Shown here one piece after another: positions 42,699-51,448 of a stretch of 64,000 nt of DNA (positions are counted from its first letter, which is position 1; each line of letters starts with the position of its first letter). Position numbers and translations under genes: made by a program. The notes below the pieces were generated by a model. That model searched no databases, was not told the DNA's origin, and was given only the letters and a program-made list of their open reading frames with translations. Origin of the DNA: an uncultured Rhodobiaceae bacterium. GTDB taxonomy: Bacteria; Pseudomonadota; Alphaproteobacteria; RS24. The stretch is from positions 807,501-871,500 of the forward strand of contig CALCUM010000003.1 of the NCBI GenBank assembly GCA_937907245.1, in the 5' to 3' direction.

Positions 42699-43606
42699 TG
42701 AGCGCTGCTGAGCCCAACCCAAAACGAATTGAAGGTAAAGAAATTGCCGCCGCTTTGCGCGCCCGCATTGGCGTGGCTGTGGCCGAGCTGAAGGCGTCGC
42801 ACGACAAAGTGCCAGGCCTCGCAGTGGTGCAGGTCGGGGAAGACCCAGCCTCCGAGGTCTATGTCCGCAATAAAGGCATTGCCACCAAAGAGGCGGGCAT
42901 GGTGTCTCTCGAATTCAAAATGGCTGGCGATACGACCCAAGAGGTATTGCTGGCGAAAGTGCGCGAGCTGAACGCAGACCCGCAAGTGAACGGCATCCTG
43001 GTGCAATTTCCTGTGCCGAGCCAAATTTCACAGCAAGCCATTATCGATACCATTCACCCCGACAAAGATGTCGATGGGCTGAACCCGCTCAACGCAGGTC
43101 GGTTGGTTTCAGGCCTAGAGGCACTGACGCCTTGCACGCCTTTGGGCAGTGTGATTTTGGCAAAGGAGACGTTGGGCGATTTAACCGGCAAACATGCCGT
43201 GGTTATTGGTCGCTCTAATTTGGTTGGAAAGCCTGTCGCGCAGCTTTTGTTAAACGAAAATTGCACCGTCACCATGGCGCATTCGCGTAGCCAAGATTTG
43301 CCAGCCATTTGCCGCAGCGCTGATATTTTGGTGGCCGCGGTGGGCATACCTGAAATGGTTAAAGGCGATTGGGTAAAACCTGGCGCCTGTGTCATCGATG
43401 TTGGCATTAACCGCATAGAGGCGCCCGAACGCGGGGAAGGCAAAACCCGCCTTGTCGGGGATGTAGCTTTTAGCGAGGCGCAAGAAATAGCCGCGCACAT
43501 CACGCCCGTGCCAGGCGGCGTTGGCCCGATGACCATTGCCTGTTTGCTGAAAAATACGCTGACTGCTTTTTGTCGTCAAAACGGTTTTGACGAGCCGAAG
43601 CTATAA
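42698..43606 (+). CDS. folD: Bifunctional methylenetetrahydrofolate dehydrogenase / cyclohydrolase
   Basis: A 302-aa enzyme with the catalytic Tyr and Lys in [27 protein letters not shown] and [18 protein letters not shown]. It interconverts 5,10-methylene-THF and 10-formyl-THF with NADP(H), which fuels purine synthesis (PurH) and formyl-Met. The ATG at 42698 overlaps the yggT stop. It is convergent with argG with one base between the stops. Confidence 0.96.
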   Translation: MSAAEPNPKRIEGKEIAAALRARIGVAVAELKASHDKVPGLAVVQVGEDPASEVYVRNKGIATKEAGMVSLEFKMAGDTTQEVLLAKVRELNADPQVNGILVQFPVPSQISQQAIIDTIHPDKDVDGLNPLNAGRLVSGLEALTPCTPLGSVILAKETLGDLTGKHAVVIGRSNLVGKPVAQLLLNENCTVTMAHSRSQDLPAICRSADILVAAVGIPEMVKGDWVKPGACVIDVGINRIEAPERGEGKTRLVGDVAFSEAQEIAAHITPVPGGVGPMTIACLLKNTLTAFCRQNGFDEPKL

Positions 43607-43607
43607 T

Positions 43608-44819
43608 CTATTTGCGACGGCCGAGCAGTTTCAAGCGCAGTGCATTCAGCTTAATAAAGCCTTCCGCGTCGACTTGGTCATAGACCGCGTCTTCTTCAAA
43701 CGTCACATGCTCTTCTGAATAAAGCGAGTTCGGGCTCGTGCGCGATACCACGGTGGCGCTGCCTTTATAGAGTTTTAACACAACTTCGCCCGCAACATGG
43801 CGCTGACTTTCGTCGATGAGGGCTTGCAGCATTTGGCGCTCTGGCGCGAACCAGAAACCATTGTAAATCAGCTCGGCATAGCGCGGCATCAACTCGTCTT
43901 TGAGGTGCATGGCGCCGCCATCAAGGGTCAAGCTCTCGATACCGCGGTGCGCGGTTAGCAAAATTGTGCCGCCCGGCGTTTCGTAAACGCCGCGAGACTT
44001 CATGCCCACAAACCGATTTTCCACCAAATCGAGACGGCCAATACCATTAGCTCCGCCCAGCTCATTCAGTTTGGTTAGAAGGCTGGCTGGCGAAAGTTTT
44101 TCTCCATCGATAGACACAGCATCCCCAGCTTCAAAGCCAACGCTAATGAAGGTTGGTTTATCAGGTGCCGCTTCGGGGCTGACGCTGCGCTGGTAAACAA
44201 ACTCTGGCGCCGCTTGGCTTGGGTCTTCCAGCACTTTGCCTTCCGAAGACGTGTGCAATAAATTGGCATCGACCGAGAAAGGGGCTTCCCCTCTTTTGTC
44301 TTTCGGCACGGGAATTTGATTTTGCTCTGCATAGGCGATAAGGCGCTCGCGGCTTTGTAAGTCCCATTCGCGCCAAGGAGCAATAACTTTGATATCCGGA
44401 TTGCACGCATAGTACCCAAGCTCAAAACGCACTTGGTCATTGCCCTTGCCTGTTGCGCCATGGCATACCGCATCGGCGCCTGTAGAGGCCGCAATTTCGA
44501 CTTGGCGTTTGGCAATCAAGGGTCTGGCAATGGAGGTGCCGAGTAGATAGACACCTTCATAAAGCGCATTGGCGCGGAACATCGGGAAGACATAATCGCG
44601 AACGAATTCTTCGCGTAGGTCTTCGATATAAATCTCTTTAATGCCCAGCATTTCGGCCTTAGCCCGGGCGGGCTCAAGCTCTTCGCCCTGACCCAGATCC
44701 GCGGTGAAGGTAACCACCTCACACTCATAGGTCTCTTGCAGCCATTTCAAAATAATCGAAGTATCCAGCCCACCTGAATAGGCCAATACAACTTTATTGA
44801 TGTCTTTTTTATCGTTCAT
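43608..44819 (-). CDS. argG: Argininosuccinate synthase
   Basis: A 403-aa enzyme with the PP-loop [15 protein letters not shown] near its start, [12 protein letters not shown] and [18 protein letters not shown]. It joins citrulline and aspartate using ATP in arginine synthesis. ATG 44819 has GGAG six to seven bases upstream. The 273 bases upstream of it, before rlmN, hold no ORF I can support; they are AT-rich and contain a small TCACT/AGTGA inverted repeat. Confidence 0.97.
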   Translation of the reverse strand: MNDKKDINKVVLAYSGGLDTSIILKWLQETYECEVVTFTADLGQGEELEPARAKAEMLGIKEIYIEDLREEFVRDYVFPMFRANALYEGVYLLGTSIARPLIAKRQVEIAASTGADAVCHGATGKGNDQVRFELGYYACNPDIKVIAPWREWDLQSRERLIAYAEQNQIPVPKDKRGEAPFSVDANLLHTSSEGKVLEDPSQAAPEFVYQRSVSPEAAPDKPTFISVGFEAGDAVSIDGEKLSPASLLTKLNELGGANGIGRLDLVENRFVGMKSRGVYETPGGTILLTAHRGIESLTLDGGAMHLKDELMPRYAELIYNGFWFAPERQMLQALIDESQRHVAGEVVLKLYKGSATVVSRTSPNSLYSEEHVTFEEDAVYDQVDAEGFIKLNALRLKLLGRRK

Positions 44820-45092
44820 AAGTCTGCTCCAAATCTTGCCAACTTTGTAACGAGCCACGCCCGCTTAAGCAAGCTTTGTGGATTAAATTATAGATCTCGT
44901 CAAAATACCAAATTCAACCAATAGTTGTGGGTTCAAAAATAAAATATCTTTAGTTTAGGTCTTGTCACTCGTTTGCAAGTGATTGGAAAGTCGGCTTCCA
45001 GGGCAATCATAAAGCCGCGTTCCGGATTTTGTGTTTACCGGATTTAGTTGTTGCGTCCCTCTAGTTGGCTGATTGCCCACCCCCTCCGTCCT

Positions 45093-46250
45093 TTAGCCGC
45101 GGCCTAAGTTGCGCGCTTGGAGTTCGGCTATTTTTTTCGAGGCTGCGGTTTCTTTCACGCTGGTCGATTTCAGTTGCCCGCAGGCGGCCATAATATCGCG
45201 CCCCCGAGGGCTACGCACAGGGCTTGCATAGCCCGCGCGATTAACAATTTCAGCAAAAGCTTCAATGCGTTCCCAATCGGAACATTCATAGGGCGCGCCT
45301 GGCCATGGATTAAAGGGTATCAAGTTAATTTTGGCCGGAATGCCAGCCAACATCCGAACCAGATCGCGGGCATCGGCGTCCGAATCATTAACGTCCTTCA
45401 GCATCACATACTCGAAAGTAATGCGCTTGGCGTTAGAGAGCCCCGGCCAATTACGACAGGCTTCCAATAAGGTCTCGATCGGGTATTTTTTGTTCAGGGG
45501 TACCAGTTCATTGCGTAATTCATCGCGCACCGCATGTAGGCTGATGGCTAGCATAACGCCGGTTTTCTCGCCCATCGACGGAATTTCAGGGGCTACCCCA
45601 GAGGTCGATAAAGTAATCCGCCGCCGCGAAAGGCTTAGGCCTTCGCCATCGCTCATCACGTTCAAGGCTTCGCCTACATTATCGCTATTGTACAGCGGCT
45701 CGCCCATGCCCATCATCACGACATTGGTTATTTTGCGGCGGCCGCTATTGCTCAGGCCATCGTCGCCCCAATCTTGCAAATCATCGCGCACGGCAACCAT
45801 TTGGCCCACAATCTCAGCGATGGTGAGATTGCGCACGAGTTTTTGTGTGCCGGTGTGGCAGAAGCGGCAGGTCAACGTGCAGCCGACTTGGCTAGAAACG
45901 CAGAGGGTCCCACGGCCAACCTCGGGGATATACACGGTCTCTACCAATTGCCCATCGGCCATTCGGAATAAGTATTTTCGGGTACCATCATCAGAAAATT
46001 GGGCGTCGGCCACTTCCAGTCTGTCGAGTGTATAAAGCTTGGCTAAGGTGGCGCGTAACCCCTTCGAGACATCGGTCATTGTGTCCCACTGCGTGGCGCC
46101 GCGCGCATAGAGCCAACTCCAAAGCTGGTTGGTTCGCATTCGCAATTGTTTCTCGGGCACGTCGGCGGCCGCAAGGGCGTTGCGCAATTGCTCGCGCGAC
46201 AAACCGATGAGGCTGGTTTTTGGCTGCTGAATTTCTAATGGTTCATCCAT
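45093..46250 (-). CDS. rlmN: 23S rRNA (adenine-2503-C2)-methyltransferase, radical SAM
   Basis: A 385-aa radical-SAM enzyme. It has the [4Fe-4S] motif C124-x3-C128-x2-C131 in [14 protein letters not shown], the conserved Cys117 in TLCVSSQVG, and the second mechanistic Cys in MAACGQL near the C-terminus. It methylates A2503 in 23S rRNA and A37 in some tRNAs. It follows the IalB-like gene by nine bases on the minus strand. Confidence 0.95.
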   Translation of the reverse strand: MDEPLEIQQPKTSLIGLSREQLRNALAAADVPEKQLRMRTNQLWSWLYARGATQWDTMTDVSKGLRATLAKLYTLDRLEVADAQFSDDGTRKYLFRMADGQLVETVYIPEVGRGTLCVSSQVGCTLTCRFCHTGTQKLVRNLTIAEIVGQMVAVRDDLQDWGDDGLSNSGRRKITNVVMMGMGEPLYNSDNVGEALNVMSDGEGLSLSRRRITLSTSGVAPEIPSMGEKTGVMLAISLHAVRDELRNELVPLNKKYPIETLLEACRNWPGLSNAKRITFEYVMLKDVNDSDADARDLVRMLAGIPAKINLIPFNPWPGAPYECSDWERIEAFAEIVNRAGYASPVRSPRGRDIMAACGQLKSTSVKETAASKKIAELQARNLGRG

Positions 46251-46259
46251 AGGGATGTT

Positions 46260-46808
46260 CTAGGGGGCTGGGCAGGCCGCGTCTAGTGCCTTCATGGCGG
46301 CGGTGACACCACGCAAGCTATAGCTATCTGTGGTCAGCGTGCCCCGTGCCGAGGTTCCCTTGAAGACCAGCTCATTGCCGCGCTTCATAGCGCGGAGTAA
46401 GCGGGGCTGGTGCTTTAAATTTTCAATCCATGTCCATTCATCGGCGCCGTTCTGGGCTTTGACGCCGGTGATGAAATTAAACTCGTCGGAGCCAACTTTT
46501 GCAAAAGGCACGGAGGTCGCAGAAAAAGGATAGCCTATGCGAACCGATATTTCGCCCCGAACGCCTTGCCCCGGGCGATGGCTCACGACCAAATATGTCT
46601 CCCCCCGTTTTACATTGGCTGGCGCGCTAGATTTGGGCTCGGCCGCCAGATAACAGGTTTTGGCTGCGCCTTGGCCATCAACGAACAATCGCCAATCCGA
46701 GAATTCTTGTACAGGTTTTGTATTGCTAGCCGCAAAAGTGGGCGCGCTGAGGAGCGCCAATATGCCCAAGAAGCGGAAAAAATCGCGAGATTTTGATTTT
46801 AAGATCAT
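46260..46808 (-). CDS. Invasion associated locus B (IalB)-family exported protein
   Basis: A 182-aa protein with a signal peptide (cleavage near AFA|AS) and the IalB pattern: EFSDWRLFVDGQGAAKTCYLA, VSHRPGQGVRGEISVRIGYPF and a final segment ending with a conserved Cys (DAACPAP). The family was named in Bartonella but is widespread in non-pathogenic alphaproteobacteria as a small periplasmic or surface protein of unknown function. It is probably cotranscribed with rlmN. Confidence 0.85.
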   Translation of the reverse strand: MILKSKSRDFFRFLGILALLSAPTFAASNTKPVQEFSDWRLFVDGQGAAKTCYLAAEPKSSAPANVKRGETYLVVSHRPGQGVRGEISVRIGYPFSATSVPFAKVGSDEFNFITGVKAQNGADEWTWIENLKHQPRLLRAMKRGNELVFKGTSARGTLTTDSYSLRGVTAAMKALDAACPAP

Positions 46809-46987
46809 GAGCCAAAGCTAATCTGATTTGGGTGGCCGTGCCAATTCATTCGATCGGTGCTAGGGAAAGTTTTTCTCGCGCTATGCTTGCTTTCACTGGG
46901 GTAATCGCGTTTACTGACCCCGCCTTTGCAAGTCTATTTTGGAACCGCAAAGGGGCGATTTTAACCGATAAAGGGGTCTTGTGGCCG

Positions 46988-47590
46988 ATGCCGACCAAGG
47001 GTCAACCATCCGCGCGCAGCGAGCCATCCAAAGCGCCAGAGGCCAGCAGTGCCCATTTAGCGGATCTGATTGTCGCCATTGCCCAAACCAAAGACCGAGC
47101 CGCCTTTGCCGAGATTTTCGCGCATTTTGCCCCAAGAGTGAAAGGCTATCTCTTGCGCCTAGGCGCCAGCAATGGTCAAGCTGAAGAAGTCACCCAAGAG
47201 GCCTTGCTGACGGTTTGGCGCAAGGCTGAGTTGTTTGACCGCAAAAAAGCCGCCGCCTCAACTTGGATTTTCACCATTGCGCGCAATCGGCGTATCGATA
47301 TTTTGCGGCGGCAAAAATTTCCCGAGCTCGACGCCCAAGACCCAAGTCTGGTGCCCGACGCCCCAACCCCGCCCGACCAAGCCGTCATGGCCATTCGGGA
47401 CAGCGAGCAAGTCCGGGAAGCGCTTCTCGTTTTGCCCGATGAGCAGCGCGAACTCATTCGATTGGCGTTTTACAAAGGTTGGTCGCACGCCAAAATTGCC
47501 GAGGACACCAATATGCCGCTCGGTACGGTGAAGTCGCGTTTGCGACTGGCTTTTTCGAAATTGCGCGATGCCCTAGAGGGGCGCGTTTAA
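46988..47590 (+). CDS. ECF-family RNA polymerase sigma factor
   Basis: A 200-aa sigma-70-type factor with region 2 (about 45-110: VTQEALLTVWRKAELFD then STWIFTIARNRRIDILRR) and region 4 (about 135-190: LPDEQRELIRLAF then KIAEDTNMPLGTVKSRL). The ATG at 46988 is chosen; the frame is open to 46832, which would add 52 unusual residues. ECF factors are normally held by an anti-sigma. None is encoded next to it, so it may be regulated elsewhere. A weak terminator overlaps its end. Confidence 0.85.
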   Translation: MPTKGQPSARSEPSKAPEASSAHLADLIVAIAQTKDRAAFAEIFAHFAPRVKGYLLRLGASNGQAEEVTQEALLTVWRKAELFDRKKAAASTWIFTIARNRRIDILRRQKFPELDAQDPSLVPDAPTPPDQAVMAIRDSEQVREALLVLPDEQRELIRLAFYKGWSHAKIAEDTNMPLGTVKSRLRLAFSKLRDALEGRV

Positions 47591-47604
47591 AACAACGCTT
47601 TTTT
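47583..47604 (+). terminator. Short terminator-like hairpin overlapping the sigma-factor stop
   Basis: GCGTT pairs with AACGC around a six-base loop and is followed by TTTTTT. The stem is only five pairs, so termination may be partial. The sigma stop TAA lies in the loop. Confidence 0.4.
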
Positions 47605-47647
47605 CGCTTCTCTTTCTATTCGGCTGGCTTATGATACCCGCTGAACG

Positions 47648-47695
47648 GCGCCCCGTGCGGGGCGCACGAAAAACAAACCCGCCCCTTTTCGGCGG
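47648..47695 (+). other. Two-hairpin leader before the quinone oxidoreductase gene
   Basis: A perfect GCGCCCC-GTGC-GGGGCGC hairpin (47648-47665) is followed by CCGCC-GGCGG (47679-47695), ahead of the SD AGGGAG. No T-run follows either on the plus strand, so they are not standard terminators. They could be a structured 5' leader or remnants of a terminator. Confidence 0.45.
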
Positions 47696-47714
47696 TGTAA
47701 ATAGGGAGAAAATT

Positions 47715-48728
47715 ATGAAAGCTGTATTGTGTAAAGAATTCGGTCCACCTGAAAGCCTTGTGGTTGAAGATATTGCCTCGCCAGAGCCAGGCCCCGGCCA
47801 AGTGGTGCTGGATGTGCATGCCGCGGCGGTTAACTTTCCTGACGTTCTCATCATTGAAAATAAATATCAGTTCAAACCGCCATTGCCTTTCGCGCCAGGC
47901 GGGGAAGTGGCTGGCGTTGTTTCCAAATTGGGCGAGGGCGTAACTGGCCTCAAAATTGGCGACCGGGTTATCGGCTCTTGCGGCCACGGTGGGTATGTTG
48001 AAGAGTTGGCGATTGCTGAAACTTCGTGCATTCCGGTTCCAGATGAAATGGACTTGGAAACCGCCTCGGCTTTGGTTCTGACTTATGGCACTTCGCATTA
48101 TGGTCTGAAAGATAGGGCTCATATTAAAGCTGGCGAAACTTTGCTGGTGATGGGCGCCGCTGGCGGCGTTGGCTTGGCGGCGGTTGAGCTGGGCAAAGCT
48201 ATGGGCGCGCGCGTTATCGCGGCCGCTTCAGCCCAAGACAAACTCGATGTATGTGTCGAGCATGGTGCCGATGAGACGATTTTATATCCAGCCGGCGAAT
48301 TGGACAAAACCCAACAGCGGGCTTTCACCGAGCAAATCAAAGCGCTGACCGACGGCAAAGGCGCCGATGTGGTTTATGACCCTGTGGGTGGCTCTTATGC
48401 CGAGCCGGCGCTGCGCGCGACCAATTGGGAAGGCCGTTATTTGGTTATCGGTTTTGCTTCCGGGCCTATTCCGCAAATTCCTCTGAACTTGGCTTTGCTG
48501 AAAAGCTGTCAAATTGTTGGCGTGTTCTGGGGTGCTTTCACGGCGCGCGATCCCAAAGGCAATGCGGCCAATTTGGCTGAGCTGATGGCCATGTATAAAG
48601 CGGGCACCATTCGTCCGCATATTTCGGGTCGATATCCGCTAGAGCAAGCCGCCGATGCGCTGAACCAAATGGCCAGTCGCAAAGTGAAGGGCAAAGTGAT
48701 TTTGACTATGGGCCGCAGTGAAGGCTAA
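47715..48728 (+). CDS. NADPH:quinone oxidoreductase-like (MDR family)
   Basis: A 337-aa zinc-free medium-chain dehydrogenase/reductase: N-terminal MKAVLCKEFGPPESL, AAVNFPDVLII, FAPGGEVAGVV, and the Rossmann VMGAAGGVGLAAVELGKAMG. It reduces quinones or enoyl-type substrates with NADPH. ATG 47715 has AGGGAG eight bases before it, in the same TAGGGAGAAAATTATGAA context as the YCF48-like gene. It starts 124 bases after the sigma gene and could belong to its regulon, which is inference. Confidence 0.88.
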   Translation: MKAVLCKEFGPPESLVVEDIASPEPGPGQVVLDVHAAAVNFPDVLIIENKYQFKPPLPFAPGGEVAGVVSKLGEGVTGLKIGDRVIGSCGHGGYVEELAIAETSCIPVPDEMDLETASALVLTYGTSHYGLKDRAHIKAGETLLVMGAAGGVGLAAVELGKAMGARVIAAASAQDKLDVCVEHGADETILYPAGELDKTQQRAFTEQIKALTDGKGADVVYDPVGGSYAEPALRATNWEGRYLVIGFASGPIPQIPLNLALLKSCQIVGVFWGAFTARDPKGNAANLAELMAMYKAGTIRPHISGRYPLEQAADALNQMASRKVKGKVILTMGRSEG

Positions 48729-48774
48729 ACAACAGCCCGATACGCAACAGCCGTCATTTAAAAAAGGGGACCGC

Positions 48775-49674
48775 GTGATCGATAATCGACGCGCGGCCCT
48801 CTGGCTGCTGGCCTCGGCCACGTTATTTACCTTTACCAATATTCTGGTCAAGACTTTGGGCCAGACGTTGCACCCGTTTGAAATTTCGTTTTTCCGGGCC
48901 GCTGTGGCTTTGGCCGTTATTTTGCCTATCTTCTGGCGCACGGGCGGCCTTCGGGCTGGCATAGCGACCAAAATCCCTCTGTTGCAACTGACGCGTGGCG
49001 TGGTCGGTTCATTGGCCATGTTTTTGGGCTTTTACGCGATTGTGGCTTTGCCCTTGGCGGAAGCGCAGGCGATAAGTTTCTCGCGTAATTTATTTCTCGT
49101 ACCCTTAGCCGCCATTATTCTGTCCGAAGCGGTGGGCCTGCGCCGCGCCTTGGCGGCGGGGGTGGGCTTTATTGGCGTGCTGATTATGTTGCGACCTGGC
49201 ATGGATGTCGGCTCGCTGGGCTTGGCGCTTAGTATTGGCGCTTTGGCCGCTTTAGGACACGCATTTTTGGTCGCTTTGGCGACAATATTGGTCTCCATCG
49301 CGTCTCGTTATGATGGGCCGGTAACGCTGATGTTTTATACCAACACGGTGTCGATTGCGCTGATTTCTATCCCGACGTTTTTTGTTTGGCAGACGCCCAA
49401 TCTGAACGAGCTTTGGATGCTCGTGGCCATGGGAATATTGGCGACGATATCGCATAATTGCTTCATCCGTGCTTTTGCCTTGGGCGAGGCCAGCGTTATT
49501 GCGCCGGTCGATTATTCGCGCCTTGTTTTTGCGGCTATTGCGGGTTGGCTGATTTTCGCCACCGTGCCGGACGCTTATACGATATTGGGCGCTCTCATTA
49601 TTGTAGGCTCCAGCTTTTATATTCTGCGTCGCGAGGCCTATTTGGCCTCGGATAGGGATACGTCAAAGGGATAG
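48775..49674 (+). CDS. DMT-superfamily transporter (EamA family)
   Basis: A 299-aa protein with about ten membrane helices in two EamA halves, the usual drug/metabolite exporter layout. The GTG at 48775 has AGGGGA five bases upstream; another GTG at 48718 overlaps the oxidoreductase gene and would add 19 residues. Substrate cannot be predicted; relatives export amino acids, nucleosides or drugs. It lies just after the quinone oxidoreductase gene. Confidence 0.86.
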   Translation: MIDNRRAALWLLASATLFTFTNILVKTLGQTLHPFEISFFRAAVALAVILPIFWRTGGLRAGIATKIPLLQLTRGVVGSLAMFLGFYAIVALPLAEAQAISFSRNLFLVPLAAIILSEAVGLRRALAAGVGFIGVLIMLRPGMDVGSLGLALSIGALAALGHAFLVALATILVSIASRYDGPVTLMFYTNTVSIALISIPTFFVWQTPNLNELWMLVAMGILATISHNCFIRAFALGEASVIAPVDYSRLVFAAIAGWLIFATVPDAYTILGALIIVGSSFYILRREAYLASDRDTSKG

Positions 49675-49763
49675 GCTTTGCCCTTTCATTAAGACTTGCG
49701 CGGGCGCGTGCGAGTTTATAAAGTCTGGCCATCTTAGAGTTCACCATTTCCGGGAGAAACAAC

Positions 49764-50546
49764 ATGAAATTGGATTCAAACATTACTGCCATCGTAACAG
49801 GTGGCGCGTCAGGTCTTGGCGAAGCAACGGTTCGTCTGTTGGCTGAGCATGGCGTAAAATGCGGTATTTTCGACCTTAACGAAGAACGCGGCGAAGCCGT
49901 AGCCAAAGAAGTTGGCGGCGCTTTTGCTAAAGTAAACGTCACGTCTGATGAAGATGTGGATGCGGGTTTTGCAAAAATCCGTGACGCTTTGGGTCAGGAA
50001 CGTATTCTGATCAATTGCGCGGGTACAGGCAATGCGGTCAAAACAGCGTCGCGCAACAAAGAGACAGGCGAAATTAGTCATTTCCCGCTCGATGCGTTTA
50101 ACCTGATTATTCAGATTAACTTGGTTGGCACATTCCGCTGCATCGCAAAATCTGCAGCTGGCATGATGAGCCTAGACCCATTGGCTTGCGGCGATCGCGG
50201 TGCGATTGTGAACACGGCTTCGGTTGCAGCCGAAGATGGCCAAATCGGTCAAGCCGCTTACTCGGCTTCCAAAGCGGGTGTGGTTGGCATGTCCTTGCCA
50301 ATCGCGCGTGACTTGTCGCGTGAAGGCATTCGGGTAAACACCATCTTGCCGGGTATTTTTGACACGCCACTGCTTGCCGGTGCACCAGAGAATGTGCGCC
50401 AAGCTTTGGGTTCCATGGTGCCTTATCCATCGCGTCTTGGTATGCCAGAAGAATACGCCAAATTGGCTGCGACCATGTGTGAAGTAAATTACTTCAACGG
50501 CGAAGATGTTCGCCTCGATGGCGCCATTCGTATGGCCCCACGATAG
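49764..50546 (+). CDS. Short-chain dehydrogenase, 3-hydroxyacyl-CoA dehydrogenase type II-like
   Basis: A 260-aa classical SDR with TGGASGLG (12-19), NCAG (84-87), Ser153, Tyr166 and Lys170. It resembles the HSD17B10 group (3-hydroxy-2-methylbutyryl-CoA/3-hydroxyacyl-CoA dehydrogenase), with DLSREGIRVNTILPGIFDT and the LMPEEYAKL-type ending. NAD(H) use is indicated by the Asp in IFDLNEE. It would act in branched-chain or fatty-acid oxidation. Codons are richer in T-ending forms, as in well-expressed genes. Confidence 0.88.
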   Translation: MKLDSNITAIVTGGASGLGEATVRLLAEHGVKCGIFDLNEERGEAVAKEVGGAFAKVNVTSDEDVDAGFAKIRDALGQERILINCAGTGNAVKTASRNKETGEISHFPLDAFNLIIQINLVGTFRCIAKSAAGMMSLDPLACGDRGAIVNTASVAAEDGQIGQAAYSASKAGVVGMSLPIARDLSREGIRVNTILPGIFDTPLLAGAPENVRQALGSMVPYPSRLGMPEEYAKLAATMCEVNYFNGEDVRLDGAIRMAPR

Positions 50547-50562
50547 ACCAAACGTTACCGAC

Positions 50563-50614
50563 CTAAATATTTGGGCTAAATATTTGCGCTAAATATTTGC
50601 CCTAAATATCTACA
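50563..50614 (-). repeat. Four-unit 13-bp tandem array containing the DUF4864 stop codon
   Basis: Plus-strand units CTAAATATTTGGG, CTAAATATTTGCG, CTAAATATTTGCC and CTAAATATCTACA cover 50563-50614. The CTA of the last unit (50602-50604) is the minus-strand TAG stop of the DUF4864 gene; the others lie downstream of it. AAATATTT in each unit is palindromic. Confidence 0.93.
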
Positions 50615-51063
50615 AGGTCGGAAGCAAGCAAATGACAGCCGGCGATCTTCCAAGATCGATCCGGCTGTTTTTGCATCAGGTAACGAGCTTTATGACTGGC
50701 GCCTCGGTCATCGACGAGAAAAACCGACTGCAACCGCATGTTTTCGTCTTCTCGAAGCGGGCGCGCAGGCGAAGAAAAGTCTACTTTCTGCGCAAAATAA
50801 ACCGGGCGGTAATGCGCCTTAATCATTTCCATAAAATAATCTGGCGTTTCAAATTGTGTCTGTAGATCTGGCGCCGCAAAGCTAAACGCCATCGGGCCAT
50901 CCTCTACGGAGAACGCGCGCACTTGCTGGAGGATAACCTCGCGAATGGCAATATCATCGACGCTTAAGGGCTTATGGCGATTTTGCATAAGGGCCGTGCC
51001 GCCCGCCAAAATCGCAAGTAGCACAAGCACCCAAATATCGCGCCACTGTGCAATTCGCGGCAT
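50602..51063 (-). CDS. DUF4864-family protein
   Basis: A 153-aa protein with an N-terminal membrane anchor or signal (about 9-26) followed by a DUF4864-type SnoaL/NTF2-like cone fold: IREVILQQVRAFSVEDGPMAFSFAAPDLQ and PDRSWKIAGCHLL. The family is of unknown function. The start overlaps the phhB stop (TAATG), and the stop is part of a 13-bp array. Confidence 0.8.
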   Translation of the reverse strand: MPRIAQWRDIWVLVLLAILAGGTALMQNRHKPLSVDDIAIREVILQQVRAFSVEDGPMAFSFAAPDLQTQFETPDYFMEMIKAHYRPVYFAQKVDFSSPARPLREDENMRLQSVFLVDDRGASHKARYLMQKQPDRSWKIAGCHLLASDLVDI

Positions 51064-51371
51064 TATTTTTTTCGCCCAGCTGCGCCCGCTGTTTTGTCCA
51101 TAAACTTTGCCATGGCGATGTCTAGTTCAGACAAGCCGCCTGCATCATGGGTGGTCAAAACGACATTCACCGTTTTATAGACATTGTCCCATTCGGGGTG
51201 ATGGTCGAGCTTTTCGGCCATCATGGCGATGCGGCTCATCCAAGCGAAAGCCGCGTTGAAATCTGCAAAGACGAAGCGCTTGGCAATGGCGTCTCGGCCG
51301 GTGGTTTTCTTCCAGCCGCTAAGTTTGGCTAGCGCGGCTTTTTTGTCGGCATTGGATAATTTTTCAACCAT
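51063..51371 (-). CDS. phhB: Pterin-4a-carbinolamine dehydratase
   Basis: A 102-aa protein with the PCD active-site region LDHHPEWDNVYKTVNVVL and the conserved DIAMAKFMD ending. It recycles the 4a-hydroxy-tetrahydropterin made by aromatic amino-acid hydroxylases; no hydroxylase is nearby. The start has AAGGAG seven bases upstream, and this ribosome-binding site lies partly in the last unit of the AKR repeat array. Confidence 0.93.
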   Translation of the reverse strand: MVEKLSNADKKAALAKLSGWKKTTGRDAIAKRFVFADFNAAFAWMSRIAMMAEKLDHHPEWDNVYKTVNVVLTTHDAGGLSELDIAMAKFMDKTAGAAGRKK

Positions 51372-51380
51372 GGTCTCTCT

Positions 51381-51448
51381 CCTTACAGGTAGGTATTGGG
51401 CTCCTTATAGTTAGATATTGGGCACCTTACGGGCAGATGTTTGGCGCA
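51381..51448 (-). repeat. Three-unit 22-24 bp tandem array containing the aldo/keto reductase stop codon
   Basis: Plus-strand units start at 51381, 51403 and 51425 (CCTTACAGGTAG, CCTTATAGTTAG and CCTTACGGGCAG), each ending in a TTGG motif. The third contains the AKR stop (TTA at 51427-51429). The outermost unit also supplies part of the phhB ribosome-binding site. Confidence 0.85.

Noticed and set aside
45331-46035. Plus-strand ORF (234 codons) opposite rlmN
   Set aside because: It overlaps the radical-SAM core of rlmN and has no independent support.
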